Of a stretch of 64,000 bases of DNA, positions 42,437 to 51,275 are shown in pieces. Numbering within the stretch: the first letter of the stretch is position 1; each line of letters starts with the position of its first letter. The stretch lies in NCBI RefSeq assembly GCF_007677725.1, contig NZ_VEDF01000014.1:1-64000 (forward strand), in the 5' to 3' direction. Below the pieces are notes generated by a model that saw only the letters and a list, made by a program, of their open reading frames with translations, was not told the origin of the DNA and did not search any database. The translations under genes and the position numbers were made by a program. The DNA is from Pseudomonas sp. URMO17WK12:I11. GTDB taxonomy: Bacteria; Pseudomonadota; Gammaproteobacteria; Pseudomonadales; Pseudomonadaceae.

Positions 42437-44152
42437 TCAGGAAAGGTGCAAGGTGGGCAGGCTGTCACGCTGGCCATCGGCATAGGCCTGGAGCAGCCGG
42501 CCCAGGCACGTGGACAGGGCGTCCAGCCCCTGCAGGAACAGCGGCGACCAGGCATAGCCGGCCGGCCCACGGACCTTGTCGAGGAAAAACCGCAGGCGCG
42601 CAGCGTCCACCGGCAGGCCGAGCTGCACCGCCAGGGCCACCGCCTGGTAGGTACTGAGCAGATCGGGAATGCGCTGCCCCTGGTTGGCAAAACCACCCTG
42701 GCGCACCTGGTGCGCGGCCAGTAGCTCGGTCGCCGCCTGGTTCACCGCGTGACCCAAGTGGGCCAGACAGCCCAGGGCCTGCAGCCCCGCGCGCAGGGAG
42801 GGTTCGCCACCTGGATACGAGGCGTGTTGCCGGCCTTGCCGGCACCTGTCGATGAATGCCTCGATGGCGGCCATGTCGACACGCGTCTCGATCCCGAGCT
42901 GACGCACGATCGATACCGCCGAGGCCGTGGACACCATGTCCGACCCGCGCCCCTCCCAGAAGCCAAAACCACCGTCAGGATTTTGCAGCGTGGCCAGCCA
43001 CTGGCCGATCGCCGCGCGCGGCGCCGCCTGCTCGGTGAATGCGCCCGCCGCCAAGCCCCAGTTGGTGCAGCGCACTTCGGCACCGCGGCCGGGCATGTAC
43101 ATGATTCCCGGTTCGTTGGGCATCTGGCAGCCCTCGATCCAGCGCAAGGCAGCCGCGCGCTGTGGCTCGGCCAACTCGTCGCCCAGCAGCGCAGCGGCTG
43201 TGGTCAGTACATCGGCGGCGGTCGCCACCTGGCGATAGCTGTAGCCACCCTGTGGCATCGCCAGGCTGCCGAGAAAGGCCGCCACCGGTTCAGCCACGCG
43301 GGTCACCGACTCGCCCAGGGCCTTGAGCGTGCCCACTGCACAGAAGGCCGCCCAGACATCCTCGCCGTCATACCCGGCCCAGCGCACATAGGCACCGCTT
43401 GGCCCCCGCAAGCTATCGACCCATCTCGCACATTGCTCAGGTTCGCGAGGCCCTGCCTGCAAGGCCGCCAGGCTTGCCGTGGCGCGGTAGGTGGCCCACA
43501 GGCAGGGTACCTGCGCTGCCTCGCTGAAGCGAAAGCCACCCTCGCTCGACTGCTGCGCTTGCAACCAGGCGATCAAGCGCGCCTGGTCCCAGCGCGGTGC
43601 TGGCAGGCCCTGACGTACCAGCACCCGCGCGGCCATCACGCCATAGAAACAGGCGCGCGTGTCGGCCACGTTGCGCAAGGCAAAGTCGGCCGACCAGCTG
43701 AGCCCGCCATTGGCGCACTGCAAGCCTTCGAGCCAGGCGTACAACGGGGCATGTTCGCGCACCTGGCCATTGCACACCTCGATCAAGGTGCGCAGCGCAT
43801 AGTGGCTGGCCCAGGCATCGGCGGCTTGTCCAGGGCACATGGCATAGGCGTTACCGTCGAACAGGGTATGCAGCCACTCGGCGGTCTGCTCTGGCTGCAT
43901 CAGTTCGATGCCAAGGTCGGCGAGGGTTTGCGTGCAATAAAAGGTAGCCCAGGCATCGGAGGCCATGCCCTTGCTCCAGGCGAAGCCACCGTCGCGGTTG
44001 CGCCGCGACTGGATGTAACCCTGCACGCCAGCGACGTCGGCCGTGTCGAGGCGTTCGAGCCATGCCAAGGTGCGGATCGCGGCGTACGTGCACCAGAGGT
44101 CCGGCTGAGCATTGCCCAGGCCTTGACCCTGCGGGAAGCGCGGGACGATCAT
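42437..44152 (-). CDS. Prenyltransferase/squalene-cyclase-like alpha/alpha toroid protein
   Basis: A 571-residue protein made of about ten repeats of the kind QSRRNRDGGFAW, LQCANGGLSW, LQAQQSSEGGF and LQNPDGGFGFWEG. These are prenyltransferase and squalene oxidase (PFTB/SQCY) repeats that build an alpha/alpha barrel. There is no DxDD cyclase acid and no signal peptide. The start at 44152 overlaps the ligase stop (ATGA). It may cyclise or bind a hydrophobic intermediate; the reaction is not predictable. Confidence 0.75.
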   Translation of the reverse strand: MIVPRFPQGQGLGNAQPDLWCTYAAIRTLAWLERLDTADVAGVQGYIQSRRNRDGGFAWSKGMASDAWATFYCTQTLADLGIELMQPEQTAEWLHTLFDGNAYAMCPGQAADAWASHYALRTLIEVCNGQVREHAPLYAWLEGLQCANGGLSWSADFALRNVADTRACFYGVMAARVLVRQGLPAPRWDQARLIAWLQAQQSSEGGFRFSEAAQVPCLWATYRATASLAALQAGPREPEQCARWVDSLRGPSGAYVRWAGYDGEDVWAAFCAVGTLKALGESVTRVAEPVAAFLGSLAMPQGGYSYRQVATAADVLTTAAALLGDELAEPQRAAALRWIEGCQMPNEPGIMYMPGRGAEVRCTNWGLAAGAFTEQAAPRAAIGQWLATLQNPDGGFGFWEGRGSDMVSTASAVSIVRQLGIETRVDMAAIEAFIDRCRQGRQHASYPGGEPSLRAGLQALGCLAHLGHAVNQAATELLAAHQVRQGGFANQGQRIPDLLSTYQAVALAVQLGLPVDAARLRFFLDKVRGPAGYAWSPLFLQGLDALSTCLGRLLQAYADGQRDSLPTLHLS

Positions 44153-45465
44153 GACTGGCCACCGACAAAGCGCAGGTTGGTCTTCTTCCAGCTTTTTTGC
44201 GAGGCGCCGCTCTTGTTCAGCGCGGAGAGGTTGTTGACGAACACGATGCGCGCCAGGCGCAGCCCCATCGACTGCTCGCACCGCGCCAGCAGCTGTTGTT
44301 GCAACTGCGCTTCCTGGTCGGTATCCCAGATCACATCGCGTTCCAGGATCAACGAGGCGCTGTCACGCTCGCGGTCCACTTCGATGACGTAGCCGGTGGC
44401 ATCGCACGCGCCGTACACCACATCCTCGACCGCGCGGATTGCCAGTTCGACCCCGGCGACCTGCACACTGTCGCTGTCCCGGCCGTTGACCGACACGGTC
44501 GGGCTGAGCGCACCTGGCTGCCACGGGCCGGTAATGCTCACGCTGTCGCCGGTGTCCAGGCGCAACAGCGGCCGGGCGTAGAGGTTCAGCGGCGTGACCA
44601 CCAGCCGGCCAGTCAAGCCCTCGGTCGGCGTGACCAGGCGGCCGTCGGGCAACAACAGTTCGAAGTAATTCGTGGCTGTGGCCAGGCGCATCTGCCGGTC
44701 CTCACCGGTCGCCGCCAGCGTACCGGTTTCGGTGCTGCCATAGCTGGCGTCGAACACGTCGCACTGCCACCACTGGGCCAGGCGTTGGCGCAGCGGCTGG
44801 GTATTGACCTCCCCCAGCAACATGATTGCCTGCACCGAGCCTGCGTAGCGCTGCAGCACGTCGCGTTGCTTGAGGTAGCGCGTCAGTTGCACCAGCACCC
44901 CAGGGGCGATGAACAGCACGCTGGGTCGATAGGTCTCGAACAGGTTGCACAGCCGCTCCCAGTCGCTGATACCGGTGGTGAACGGATAGGCCCGGACATG
45001 GGAGACATCCAGATAATCGCAGACATTGGCGATCAGGTCGCCGACGGGAACGATATCCGAAGGCATCAGGTTGGCTACCCGCGCGCCAAGACGCAGCACC
45101 GCCTGCCAATGGCCGGCGACACTCACGACGTTCCACAGAATGTCCTGCTTCAAGCGCGGCGTCGGCGTGGGTACGCCGGTGGTGCCAGTGGTGGCGTAGT
45201 ACCTGGCAGCTTCGTCCAATGCCGCCGTACAGAACGCCAGCGGCTGGCTCTTCAGGACGGCCTTCGGCGTGATTGCCAGGTTTTGAAATGCATCGAAGCT
45301 GTAGTGGCCGATGCCTGCATAGTGGCAACTGTGCTGCGCCCGGTTCCACACTGCTTGCAACTTGCGTTGGTAAAAGTCGGCGTCGGGGATGAGCCCCGCC
45401 TGCTGCTGAAGTTCCTGCTCGGCAGCCTTCAGCAGGCCGAAATCCTTGTCGCCGTGAATCAACAT
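44149..45465 (-). CDS. Phenylacetate-CoA-ligase-like adenylating enzyme
   Basis: A 438-residue PaaK-type adenylate-forming enzyme, with YYATTGTTGVPTPTP (P-loop), ASYGSTETGTL, RLDTGDSV, NGRDSDSVQVAGVEL and a C-terminal SALNKSGASQKSWKKTN. First gene of the seven-gene operon, with GAGGG before the ATG. It would activate an acid as its AMP ester for thioester or amide formation. The substrate is unknown; aromatic or branched acids are typical for PaaK relatives. Confidence 0.88.
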   Translation of the reverse strand: MLIHGDKDFGLLKAAEQELQQQAGLIPDADFYQRKLQAVWNRAQHSCHYAGIGHYSFDAFQNLAITPKAVLKSQPLAFCTAALDEAARYYATTGTTGVPTPTPRLKQDILWNVVSVAGHWQAVLRLGARVANLMPSDIVPVGDLIANVCDYLDVSHVRAYPFTTGISDWERLCNLFETYRPSVLFIAPGVLVQLTRYLKQRDVLQRYAGSVQAIMLLGEVNTQPLRQRLAQWWQCDVFDASYGSTETGTLAATGEDRQMRLATATNYFELLLPDGRLVTPTEGLTGRLVVTPLNLYARPLLRLDTGDSVSITGPWQPGALSPTVSVNGRDSDSVQVAGVELAIRAVEDVVYGACDATGYVIEVDRERDSASLILERDVIWDTDQEAQLQQQLLARCEQSMGLRLARIVFVNNLSALNKSGASQKSWKKTNLRFVGGQS

Positions 45466-45713
45466 CGCCCCGCCCTCTTGTTTAGACAGCGCAGAAGAGT
45501 GGCGAGACGGTCGGGCCCGGTAAAATACTTATTTCAGAGGGCCCGTGATAGCTCCAAGGTATTATTCGCTACGTATAGAGGCCTAAACGGATTGTGTAGT
45601 GAGACGTTTTGCCTTGCAGATAGCGACAAACTCGCGTAATGCGGTCGCGCATGCCAATTGAAGGAATTTTCCCACCGAGCCCGAGGCGGCTGGCGAATGA
45701 CAGCCAATAGCCA
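45466..45713. other. Intergenic region with promoter of the seven-gene operon
   Basis: About 250 AT-richer bases between glycerate kinase and the ligase start. On the minus strand they contain a GGGCCC pair flanking a TATTTTA stretch near 45515-45540. A 64-codon minus-strand frame at 45569-45763 has no ribosome binding site and looks non-coding. No regulator gene is present here. Confidence 0.35.
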
Positions 45714-46856
45714 TCAAGGTTTTGCCATCGCGCATTGCCAAAGCCGGGCGATATCTGCCGCACGGTCCTGTAATAGCTGGGAGGCGTTGGCGCAGGCCAA
45801 TTCCAGGGTCATGGGCCCGCTGACTACGGCAAAAGCAGCATCGATACCCTGTGCATACAGCTGTTGATACCCTTCGCCTAGCATGCCGGCGAGGACGATT
45901 ACCGGTACCCCGTGTCGCTTGGCCACGCGTGCGACCCCCAGGGGCGTCTTGCCGCGCAGGGTCTGTGCGTCGAAACGGCCTTCGCCGGTGATTACCAGGT
46001 CGGCGCCCTGCACCAGCGCGTCGAGACCAGCCAATTCCGCGACCACCTCCACACCTGGGCGAAAACGCGCCGACATGAACGCCTTGGCCGCAAAGCCCAT
46101 GCCGCCGGCAGCCCCGCAGCCGGGCAGGTCACGCCAGTCCTCGCCCAGGCAGCGGGCGCAGTGATCGGCAAAATGGCCCAGCGCCTGGTCCAGCGCCAGC
46201 ACCTGCTCGGCGCTGGCGCCCTTCTGCGGACCGAATACCGCCGAGGCGCCATTGGCACCGCACAGCGGGTTATCGACATCGGCGGCCACTTCCACCTGCA
46301 CTTCGGCCAAGCGTGGATCCAGGTCGCTGGCATCCAGGTGGGCCAGTGCTGCCAGGGCCAGACCACCCTCCTCCAGCGGCTGGCCGTCGGCGTCCAGCAA
46401 GCGCAGGCCCAGGGCGCGCAGCATGCCGCTGCCGCCGTCGTTGGTGGCGCTGCCGCCGATTGCCAGGACGATGCGCTGGGCACCGGCAGCCAGGGCCGAG
46501 GCGATCAGTTCCCCGGTGCCCCAGGTGCTGCTGCGACAGGCGTCGCGCTGGGCCTGAGGCAGCAGCTGGATGCCACTGGCCTGGGCCATTTCGATCACCG
46601 CAGTGCGGCTGCTGGCCAGCCATCCCCAGGCAGCTTGGACACCCTGCCCCAACGGCCCGCGCACGGTTTGCCAGCGCAGCTCGCCGTGGCTGGCCGCGAC
46701 GATGGCCTGCAGGGTGCCTTCACCCCCATCGGCCATGGGGCACTCGAGCGTCTGCGCGGCAGGCCAGACCTGACCCACGCCCGACGCGATGGCGCGGGCC
46801 ACGCCTGCAGCGTCGAGGCTGTCCTTGAACGAGTCGGGGGCAATCACGATTTTCAT
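45714..46856 (-). CDS. Glycerate kinase
   Basis: A 380-residue GlxK/GarK-type glycerate kinase: MKIVIAPDSFKDSLDAAGVARAI, GGSATNDGGSGMLRALG, CGAAGGMGFAAKAFM and LVITGEGRFDAQTLRGKTPLGVA are the family blocks. It phosphorylates glycerate with ATP, linking glyoxylate or sugar-acid use to glycolysis. AGGAGA precedes the ATG. It follows a CdaR-type regulator in the same direction and belongs with the transporter beyond it. Confidence 0.93.
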   Translation of the reverse strand: MKIVIAPDSFKDSLDAAGVARAIASGVGQVWPAAQTLECPMADGGEGTLQAIVAASHGELRWQTVRGPLGQGVQAAWGWLASSRTAVIEMAQASGIQLLPQAQRDACRSSTWGTGELIASALAAGAQRIVLAIGGSATNDGGSGMLRALGLRLLDADGQPLEEGGLALAALAHLDASDLDPRLAEVQVEVAADVDNPLCGANGASAVFGPQKGASAEQVLALDQALGHFADHCARCLGEDWRDLPGCGAAGGMGFAAKAFMSARFRPGVEVVAELAGLDALVQGADLVITGEGRFDAQTLRGKTPLGVARVAKRHGVPVIVLAGMLGEGYQQLYAQGIDAAFAVVSGPMTLELACANASQLLQDRAADIARLWQCAMAKP

Positions 46857-46965
46857 GGGCTTCTCCTGTCCTGATGGCAGCATGCTGACAGCTGCCAGGC
46901 CTAGCGACCTCGGTCGGATGCACAACAGGCCCCTGGCGTTGTTTGGGCAAACGCCTGTGCCGCGT

Positions 46966-48063
46966 CTACTCGGCCGGCAGCAGTTGCAAGCCCAGGTACA
47001 GACTGAGCAGGCCTTCCAGGCGCAACGGATCGACTTCGCTCAACTCGGCGATGCGCTCCAGGCGATAACGCAAGCTGTTGCGGTGGATGCCCAACGCATC
47101 GGCGCATGCCTGGCTCTGACCGTCGTGGGCGCACCAGGTGCGCAGCGTCGTGAGCAGCTGGCCGCTGGCGTCTTTGCTGCGGATACGCTGCAGCGGTTCG
47201 AGCAGCTCGTCCAGCGCGTCATCGTTGCGATGGCGCCAGAGCAACGCCGGCAAACGGTAGCGTTCGAGGCTGAGCAGTTGCTGTGCGGGCAGCACCTCGC
47301 GGCCGTAAGCGAGCAAGTCGCGTACGCGGCGGTAGCCCTTGCGCAATTGCTCAAGGTTCTGCGCCACTCGTCCCGACGCCAAACGCTCGACTGCCCAGCC
47401 GTGGCGTTGCAGACGTTCGATCAGGCGCGCCTCGTCGACCGCCACCGCCGCCGGTCGACACCAGAGCAACGACTCGCGCGCCGGGCTCACGCACCAACTG
47501 TCGGGGTAGCGGCTCAGCAGCCAGGCCGACAGGGCATCGGCCGGCGGCCCGGCGCGCAGCTCGAACAAGCAGGGCACCCGCGGCAGGTGTGGTTTCAAGC
47601 CCAGTTGCCGAGCTTCGTCCAGCAAGCGCAGGGAATCGCCGCTGCCGCCCAGCAGCAAGGCCAGCAGGTCATCGCAGCGCTGGCGCCGCCATTGCTGTTC
47701 GACTTGCAGATGGCGCTGCGCCAAGAGCATTTCCGCCGTCATGCGCAGCAGTTCGCCGTAGGTGCGCAGCTGCTGAGGATCGCCGGTCAAGCCAAGCACG
47801 CCCAAAAGTCGCCCGTCGAGCATCAGCGGCAGGTTGACGCCGGGTTGCACGCCCTTCAGGCACTTGGCGGCCTCGACGTCCAGCTCCACGACCCGGCCAT
47901 TGGCCAGGACCAACTGCGCGCCCTCATGACGGGTATTGATGCGCTCCGGCTCGCCACTGCCCAGAATCAACCCCTGGCTGTCCATGACGTTGACGTTGCA
48001 GGGCAGAATGGCCATGGCCCGCGCGACGATTTCCTGTGCCAGGTCATGGTCCAGTTCGAACAT
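46966..48063 (-). CDS. cdaR: CdaR-type sugar-diacid regulator
   Basis: A 365-residue regulator with the sugar-diacid recognition domain (ELDHDLAQEIVARAMAILPCNVNVMDSQGLILGSGEPERI) at the N terminus and a PucR-type C-terminal HTH (CADALGIHRNSLRYRLERIAELSEVDP). CdaR activates glucarate, galactarate and glycerate genes in E. coli. AAGGA precedes the ATG. It is divergent from an MFS transporter and directly upstream of glycerate kinase, so it probably controls both. Confidence 0.9.
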   Translation of the reverse strand: MFELDHDLAQEIVARAMAILPCNVNVMDSQGLILGSGEPERINTRHEGAQLVLANGRVVELDVEAAKCLKGVQPGVNLPLMLDGRLLGVLGLTGDPQQLRTYGELLRMTAEMLLAQRHLQVEQQWRRQRCDDLLALLLGGSGDSLRLLDEARQLGLKPHLPRVPCLFELRAGPPADALSAWLLSRYPDSWCVSPARESLLWCRPAAVAVDEARLIERLQRHGWAVERLASGRVAQNLEQLRKGYRRVRDLLAYGREVLPAQQLLSLERYRLPALLWRHRNDDALDELLEPLQRIRSKDASGQLLTTLRTWCAHDGQSQACADALGIHRNSLRYRLERIAELSEVDPLRLEGLLSLYLGLQLLPAE

Positions 48064-48123
48064 ACGACGATCCTTAATGCGGGGCGGGGTTTGTACTGCA
48101 GCACAGCGCCATGCACGATACGC

Positions 48124-48137
48124 TGTGCAAAAGCACA
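48124..48137. promoter_or_regulatory. Inverted repeat between cdaR and transporter
   Basis: TGTGCaaaaGCACA, 5-bp arms with a four-A spacer, lies in the 164-base gap between the divergent cdaR-like and transporter genes. A candidate operator for the regulator, not matched to a known motif. Confidence 0.35.
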
Positions 48138-48227
48138 AAGACAGGCGCGTCGCACTCCCCGAGACTCAACAGGGCGAGCGCCGGCACAGGCGACGCGGTG
48201 ACAACCATAACAAAAGAGATCTCGATC

Positions 48228-49556
48228 ATGGCACACAGCCCTGCCCCTGACCAAGGCACCGATAGCACCCGCAACGCGCTGTACCGGCGCGTCACCCTGC
48301 GGCTGATTCCGTTCATTTTCATCTGCTACCTGTTCAACTACCTGGACCGCGTCAACGTGGGCTTTGCCAAGCTGCAGATGCTCGATGCATTGCAGTTCAG
48401 CGAAACCGTGTATGGGCTCGGTGCCGGTATTTTCTTCATCGGCTACGTGCTCTGCGGCCTGCCAAGCAACCTGGCGCTCAACCGTTTCGGCCCGCGACGC
48501 TGGATCGCGGCGATGATGATCGCCTGGGGTAGCCTGTCGACCTGCCTGCTGTTCGTTACCACGCCGACCGAGTTCTACACCCTGCGCCTGCTGACCGGCG
48601 CGGCCGAGGCCGGGTTCTTCCCTGGTGTGGTGCTGTACCTCTCGCGCTGGTTCCCTTCCGACCGCCGCGGTCGCATCATGGCCCTGTTCATGTCGGCCAT
48701 TCCGGTTTCCGGGCTGCTGGGCGGACCGTTCTCCGGCTGGATCCTCGAGCATTTCGCCGCTGGCCAACATGGCCTGGCCGGGTGGCAGTGGATGTTCCTC
48801 ATCCAGGGCCTGCCCACCGTGGCCCTGGGCGTACTGGCGATCAAGCTGCTCAGCGACGGGTACCAGACCGCAACCTTCCTCAGCCCCGCCGAGCGGCAGG
48901 TGATCGCTGCCGACCTGCAAGCCGATGCAGCGAGCAAACCGGTGACCCGCGGTGACAGCGTGCTGGCGGTGCTGCGCAATCCGCTGATCTGGACGTTCGG
49001 CTTCATCTACTTCTGTATCCAGAGCGGCGTTTACGCAATCAACTTCTGGTTGCCGTCGATCATCAAGAACATGGGCTTCGACAATCCGCTGTTGATCGGT
49101 TGGTTGAGCGCTATTCCCTACCTGCTGGCCGGGGTGTTCATGATCCTTTGCGGGCGCTCGGCCGACCTGCGCAACGAACGCCGCTGGCACCTGGTGGTGC
49201 CCATGCTGATGGGCGCGGTGGGCTTGCTGATCGCCGTCAACTTCGCCGCCACGCCGAGTGTCGCCATTGTCGGGCTGTCGATTGCCACCATGGGCGCGCT
49301 CACCGGCCTGCCGATGTTCTGGCCCATGCCGACCGCCTTGCTCAGCGCCAGCGCAGCGGTGGCAGGCCTGGCACTGATCAACTCGGTAGGCCAGATGGCT
49401 GGCTTCCTCAGCCCGTACCTGGTCGGGTTCATCAAGGACCAGACCGGGTCTACAGATGCTGCGCTCTATGCCCTGGCCGCGTTGATCGTGGTCGGCAGTC
49501 TGGTGGCGCTGCGCGCTACCCGCGCAGGTGCGCTGCGCAACGCGCACAGTCACTAA
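48228..49556 (+). CDS. MFS organic-acid transporter (ACS family)
   Basis: A 442-residue twelve-helix transporter of the anion:cation symporter family: RLIPFIFICYLFNYLDRVNVGFAKLQM in helix 1, then RFGPRRWIAAMMIAWG. This group imports glucarate, tartrate, glycerate or related acids. The start at 48228 has AAGAG upstream. It is divergent from a CdaR-type regulator next to a glycerate kinase, so glycerate or a sugar diacid is the likely substrate. Confidence 0.9.
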   Translation: MAHSPAPDQGTDSTRNALYRRVTLRLIPFIFICYLFNYLDRVNVGFAKLQMLDALQFSETVYGLGAGIFFIGYVLCGLPSNLALNRFGPRRWIAAMMIAWGSLSTCLLFVTTPTEFYTLRLLTGAAEAGFFPGVVLYLSRWFPSDRRGRIMALFMSAIPVSGLLGGPFSGWILEHFAAGQHGLAGWQWMFLIQGLPTVALGVLAIKLLSDGYQTATFLSPAERQVIAADLQADAASKPVTRGDSVLAVLRNPLIWTFGFIYFCIQSGVYAINFWLPSIIKNMGFDNPLLIGWLSAIPYLLAGVFMILCGRSADLRNERRWHLVVPMLMGAVGLLIAVNFAATPSVAIVGLSIATMGALTGLPMFWPMPTALLSASAAVAGLALINSVGQMAGFLSPYLVGFIKDQTGSTDAALYALAALIVVGSLVALRATRAGALRNAHSH

Positions 49557-49693
49557 GCCGAGTCGTCGGCAAGCCCCTGGACGCGGGCTTGTCGGCGAGC
49601 GCCCTCGCCGCGCTGGCACCGATCGTCAGCTCGACGCACCCCTCGCGTTGTCCCGCCATCAAAGGTTGCAAAGGCCCCCTGTGGAGAAGCCCT

Positions 49694-51214
49694 GTGACCG
49701 AATACGCCGTGGCCCGTCTCGACCAACTCGATCCGCACCGCCCGCTACGGGTGCAGGCTGGCAATGAAGAAATGATCCTGGTGCGCCAAGGCCAGTTGGT
49801 GCACGCCTTCCAGGCCAACTGCCCGCATGCCGGAGCACCGCTGGAAGAAGGTGTTGTGTGTAGCGGCTTGCTGGTCTGCCCGTGGCACAAGGCGGCATTC
49901 GCCATCGACGAGGGCGCCGTGTGCGAACCTCCGGCGCTCATCGACCTGCGCCGGTACCGGGCCTGGGTCAAGGATGCGCAGGTGTGGGTCGATGACCGGC
50001 CATTGCCGCGCAGTGAGCCGCCACGCCACAGCGACGCCCGCACGTTCGTGGTGATCGGTGCCGGCGCTGCCGGTTCTGCTGCTGTGGCAACCCTGCTCGA
50101 TGACGGCTTCGGTGGCCGGCTGATCTGGCTCGATCAGGAGCGACAGCCGGCCTACGACCGTACCTCGCTCAGTAAATTCGTGATCGCTGGACACTTGCCG
50201 CCTGATGAAGTGCCGGCTTTGCTGGAGGCCGAGCAGTTGCGCAAAGGGCGGCTCGAGCGCAAGCTCGGCAAGGTGCGCACCCTGGATGTGAAGAAGCGCC
50301 AGATCACCCTGTCAGACGGCCAGCGGATCGACTATGACGCGGCTCTACTGGCCACCGGCGGCAAGGCATTGCGACCGCCATTGCCTGGCGTGGACTTGCC
50401 CGGCGTCTTCACCTTGCGTTCACGTGACGACGCAGCGCGCCTGCTCGATGCAGCCGAGCCTGGGCAACCGGTGGTCATCGTCGGGGATGGATTCATTGCT
50501 CTTGAGGCTGCCTCGGCCCTGCATGAGTACGGCGCCAAGGTGCATGTGGTGACGCGACACCCGCTACCTCTGGCCAAGCAACTGGGCGAACGCATCGCCC
50601 GCTGCATCCGTACCCTGCATGAGCGCAAGGGGGTGCATCTGCACGGCCCGACCGAGGTAGCGCGCATTCTGGGTGATCGTCAGGTCGAAGGCGTGTTGCT
50701 GGCCAACGGTGAGCGATTGCCAACCGCGTTGGTGCTGCTCGGCACTGGCGTGAAACCTGCCACGGCCTGCGTTCAAGGTCTGCCGCTGGCCGATGACCAG
50801 TCGGTGCCAGTCGACGCCCAGATGCAGGCCGCCCCAGGGCTTTGGGCTGCCGGTGATCTGGCCAGTTTCCCTTACGCCGGGCAGACGACACGTATCGAAC
50901 ACTGGCGCTTGGCCCAGCAGCAAGGGGTGATCGCGGCCGCCAACATGCTCGGCCAACAGCGCCGCTATGACGATGTGCCGTTCTTCTGGACCTATCAGCA
51001 TGGGCGAACCTACGAGGTGCTGGGGCATGCGCAGGCCTGGGACCGCATCGCGTTCGTCGGCGAGCCCGAACAGGGCGACTTCATCGCCGTGCAATGCACA
51101 GGCACGCAGGTCAGCGCTGTGGTCGCCATGGGTTACTCCGATGCCATGGCGGTGCTGTCGCAACGCCTGAAACGGCCATTGTCGGTGGATGAGGCGCTTG
51201 CGTTGATTGGTTAG
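49694..51214 (+). CDS. Rieske ferredoxin-FAD reductase fusion
   Basis: A 506-residue protein. An N-terminal Rieske [2Fe-2S] domain binds by Cys43-His45 and Cys62-His65 (CPH...CPWH), followed by an FAD/NAD(P)-dependent oxidoreductase (VVIGAGAAGSAAVATLL, ALLATGGKALRPP, VVIVGDGFIALEAA, LWAAGDLA). GTG at 49694 has GGAGA upstream. Members of this fused family (AIFL/nitrite reductase-like) transfer electrons from NADH. It follows the transporter by 137 bases, with no clear partner oxygenase. Confidence 0.9.
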   Translation: MTEYAVARLDQLDPHRPLRVQAGNEEMILVRQGQLVHAFQANCPHAGAPLEEGVVCSGLLVCPWHKAAFAIDEGAVCEPPALIDLRRYRAWVKDAQVWVDDRPLPRSEPPRHSDARTFVVIGAGAAGSAAVATLLDDGFGGRLIWLDQERQPAYDRTSLSKFVIAGHLPPDEVPALLEAEQLRKGRLERKLGKVRTLDVKKRQITLSDGQRIDYDAALLATGGKALRPPLPGVDLPGVFTLRSRDDAARLLDAAEPGQPVVIVGDGFIALEAASALHEYGAKVHVVTRHPLPLAKQLGERIARCIRTLHERKGVHLHGPTEVARILGDRQVEGVLLANGERLPTALVLLGTGVKPATACVQGLPLADDQSVPVDAQMQAAPGLWAAGDLASFPYAGQTTRIEHWRLAQQQGVIAAANMLGQQRRYDDVPFFWTYQHGRTYEVLGHAQAWDRIAFVGEPEQGDFIAVQCTGTQVSAVVAMGYSDAMAVLSQRLKRPLSVDEALALIG

Positions 51215-51275
51215 CCAAGGTGCAGAAAAACCGGCTATGGTTTTCCCAGATCAATAACAAGCATCGGGAGCGCCC

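Noticed and set aside
45569..45763. Minus-strand 64-codon frame upstream of the ligase operon
   Set aside because: No Shine-Dalgarno, overlaps the glycerate kinase end, and shows no family resemblance; treated as promoter DNA.
49557..49693. Hairpin after the transporter gene (CAAGCCC/GGGCTTG)
   Set aside because: The stem is short and interrupted and no T tract follows, so not called as a terminator.
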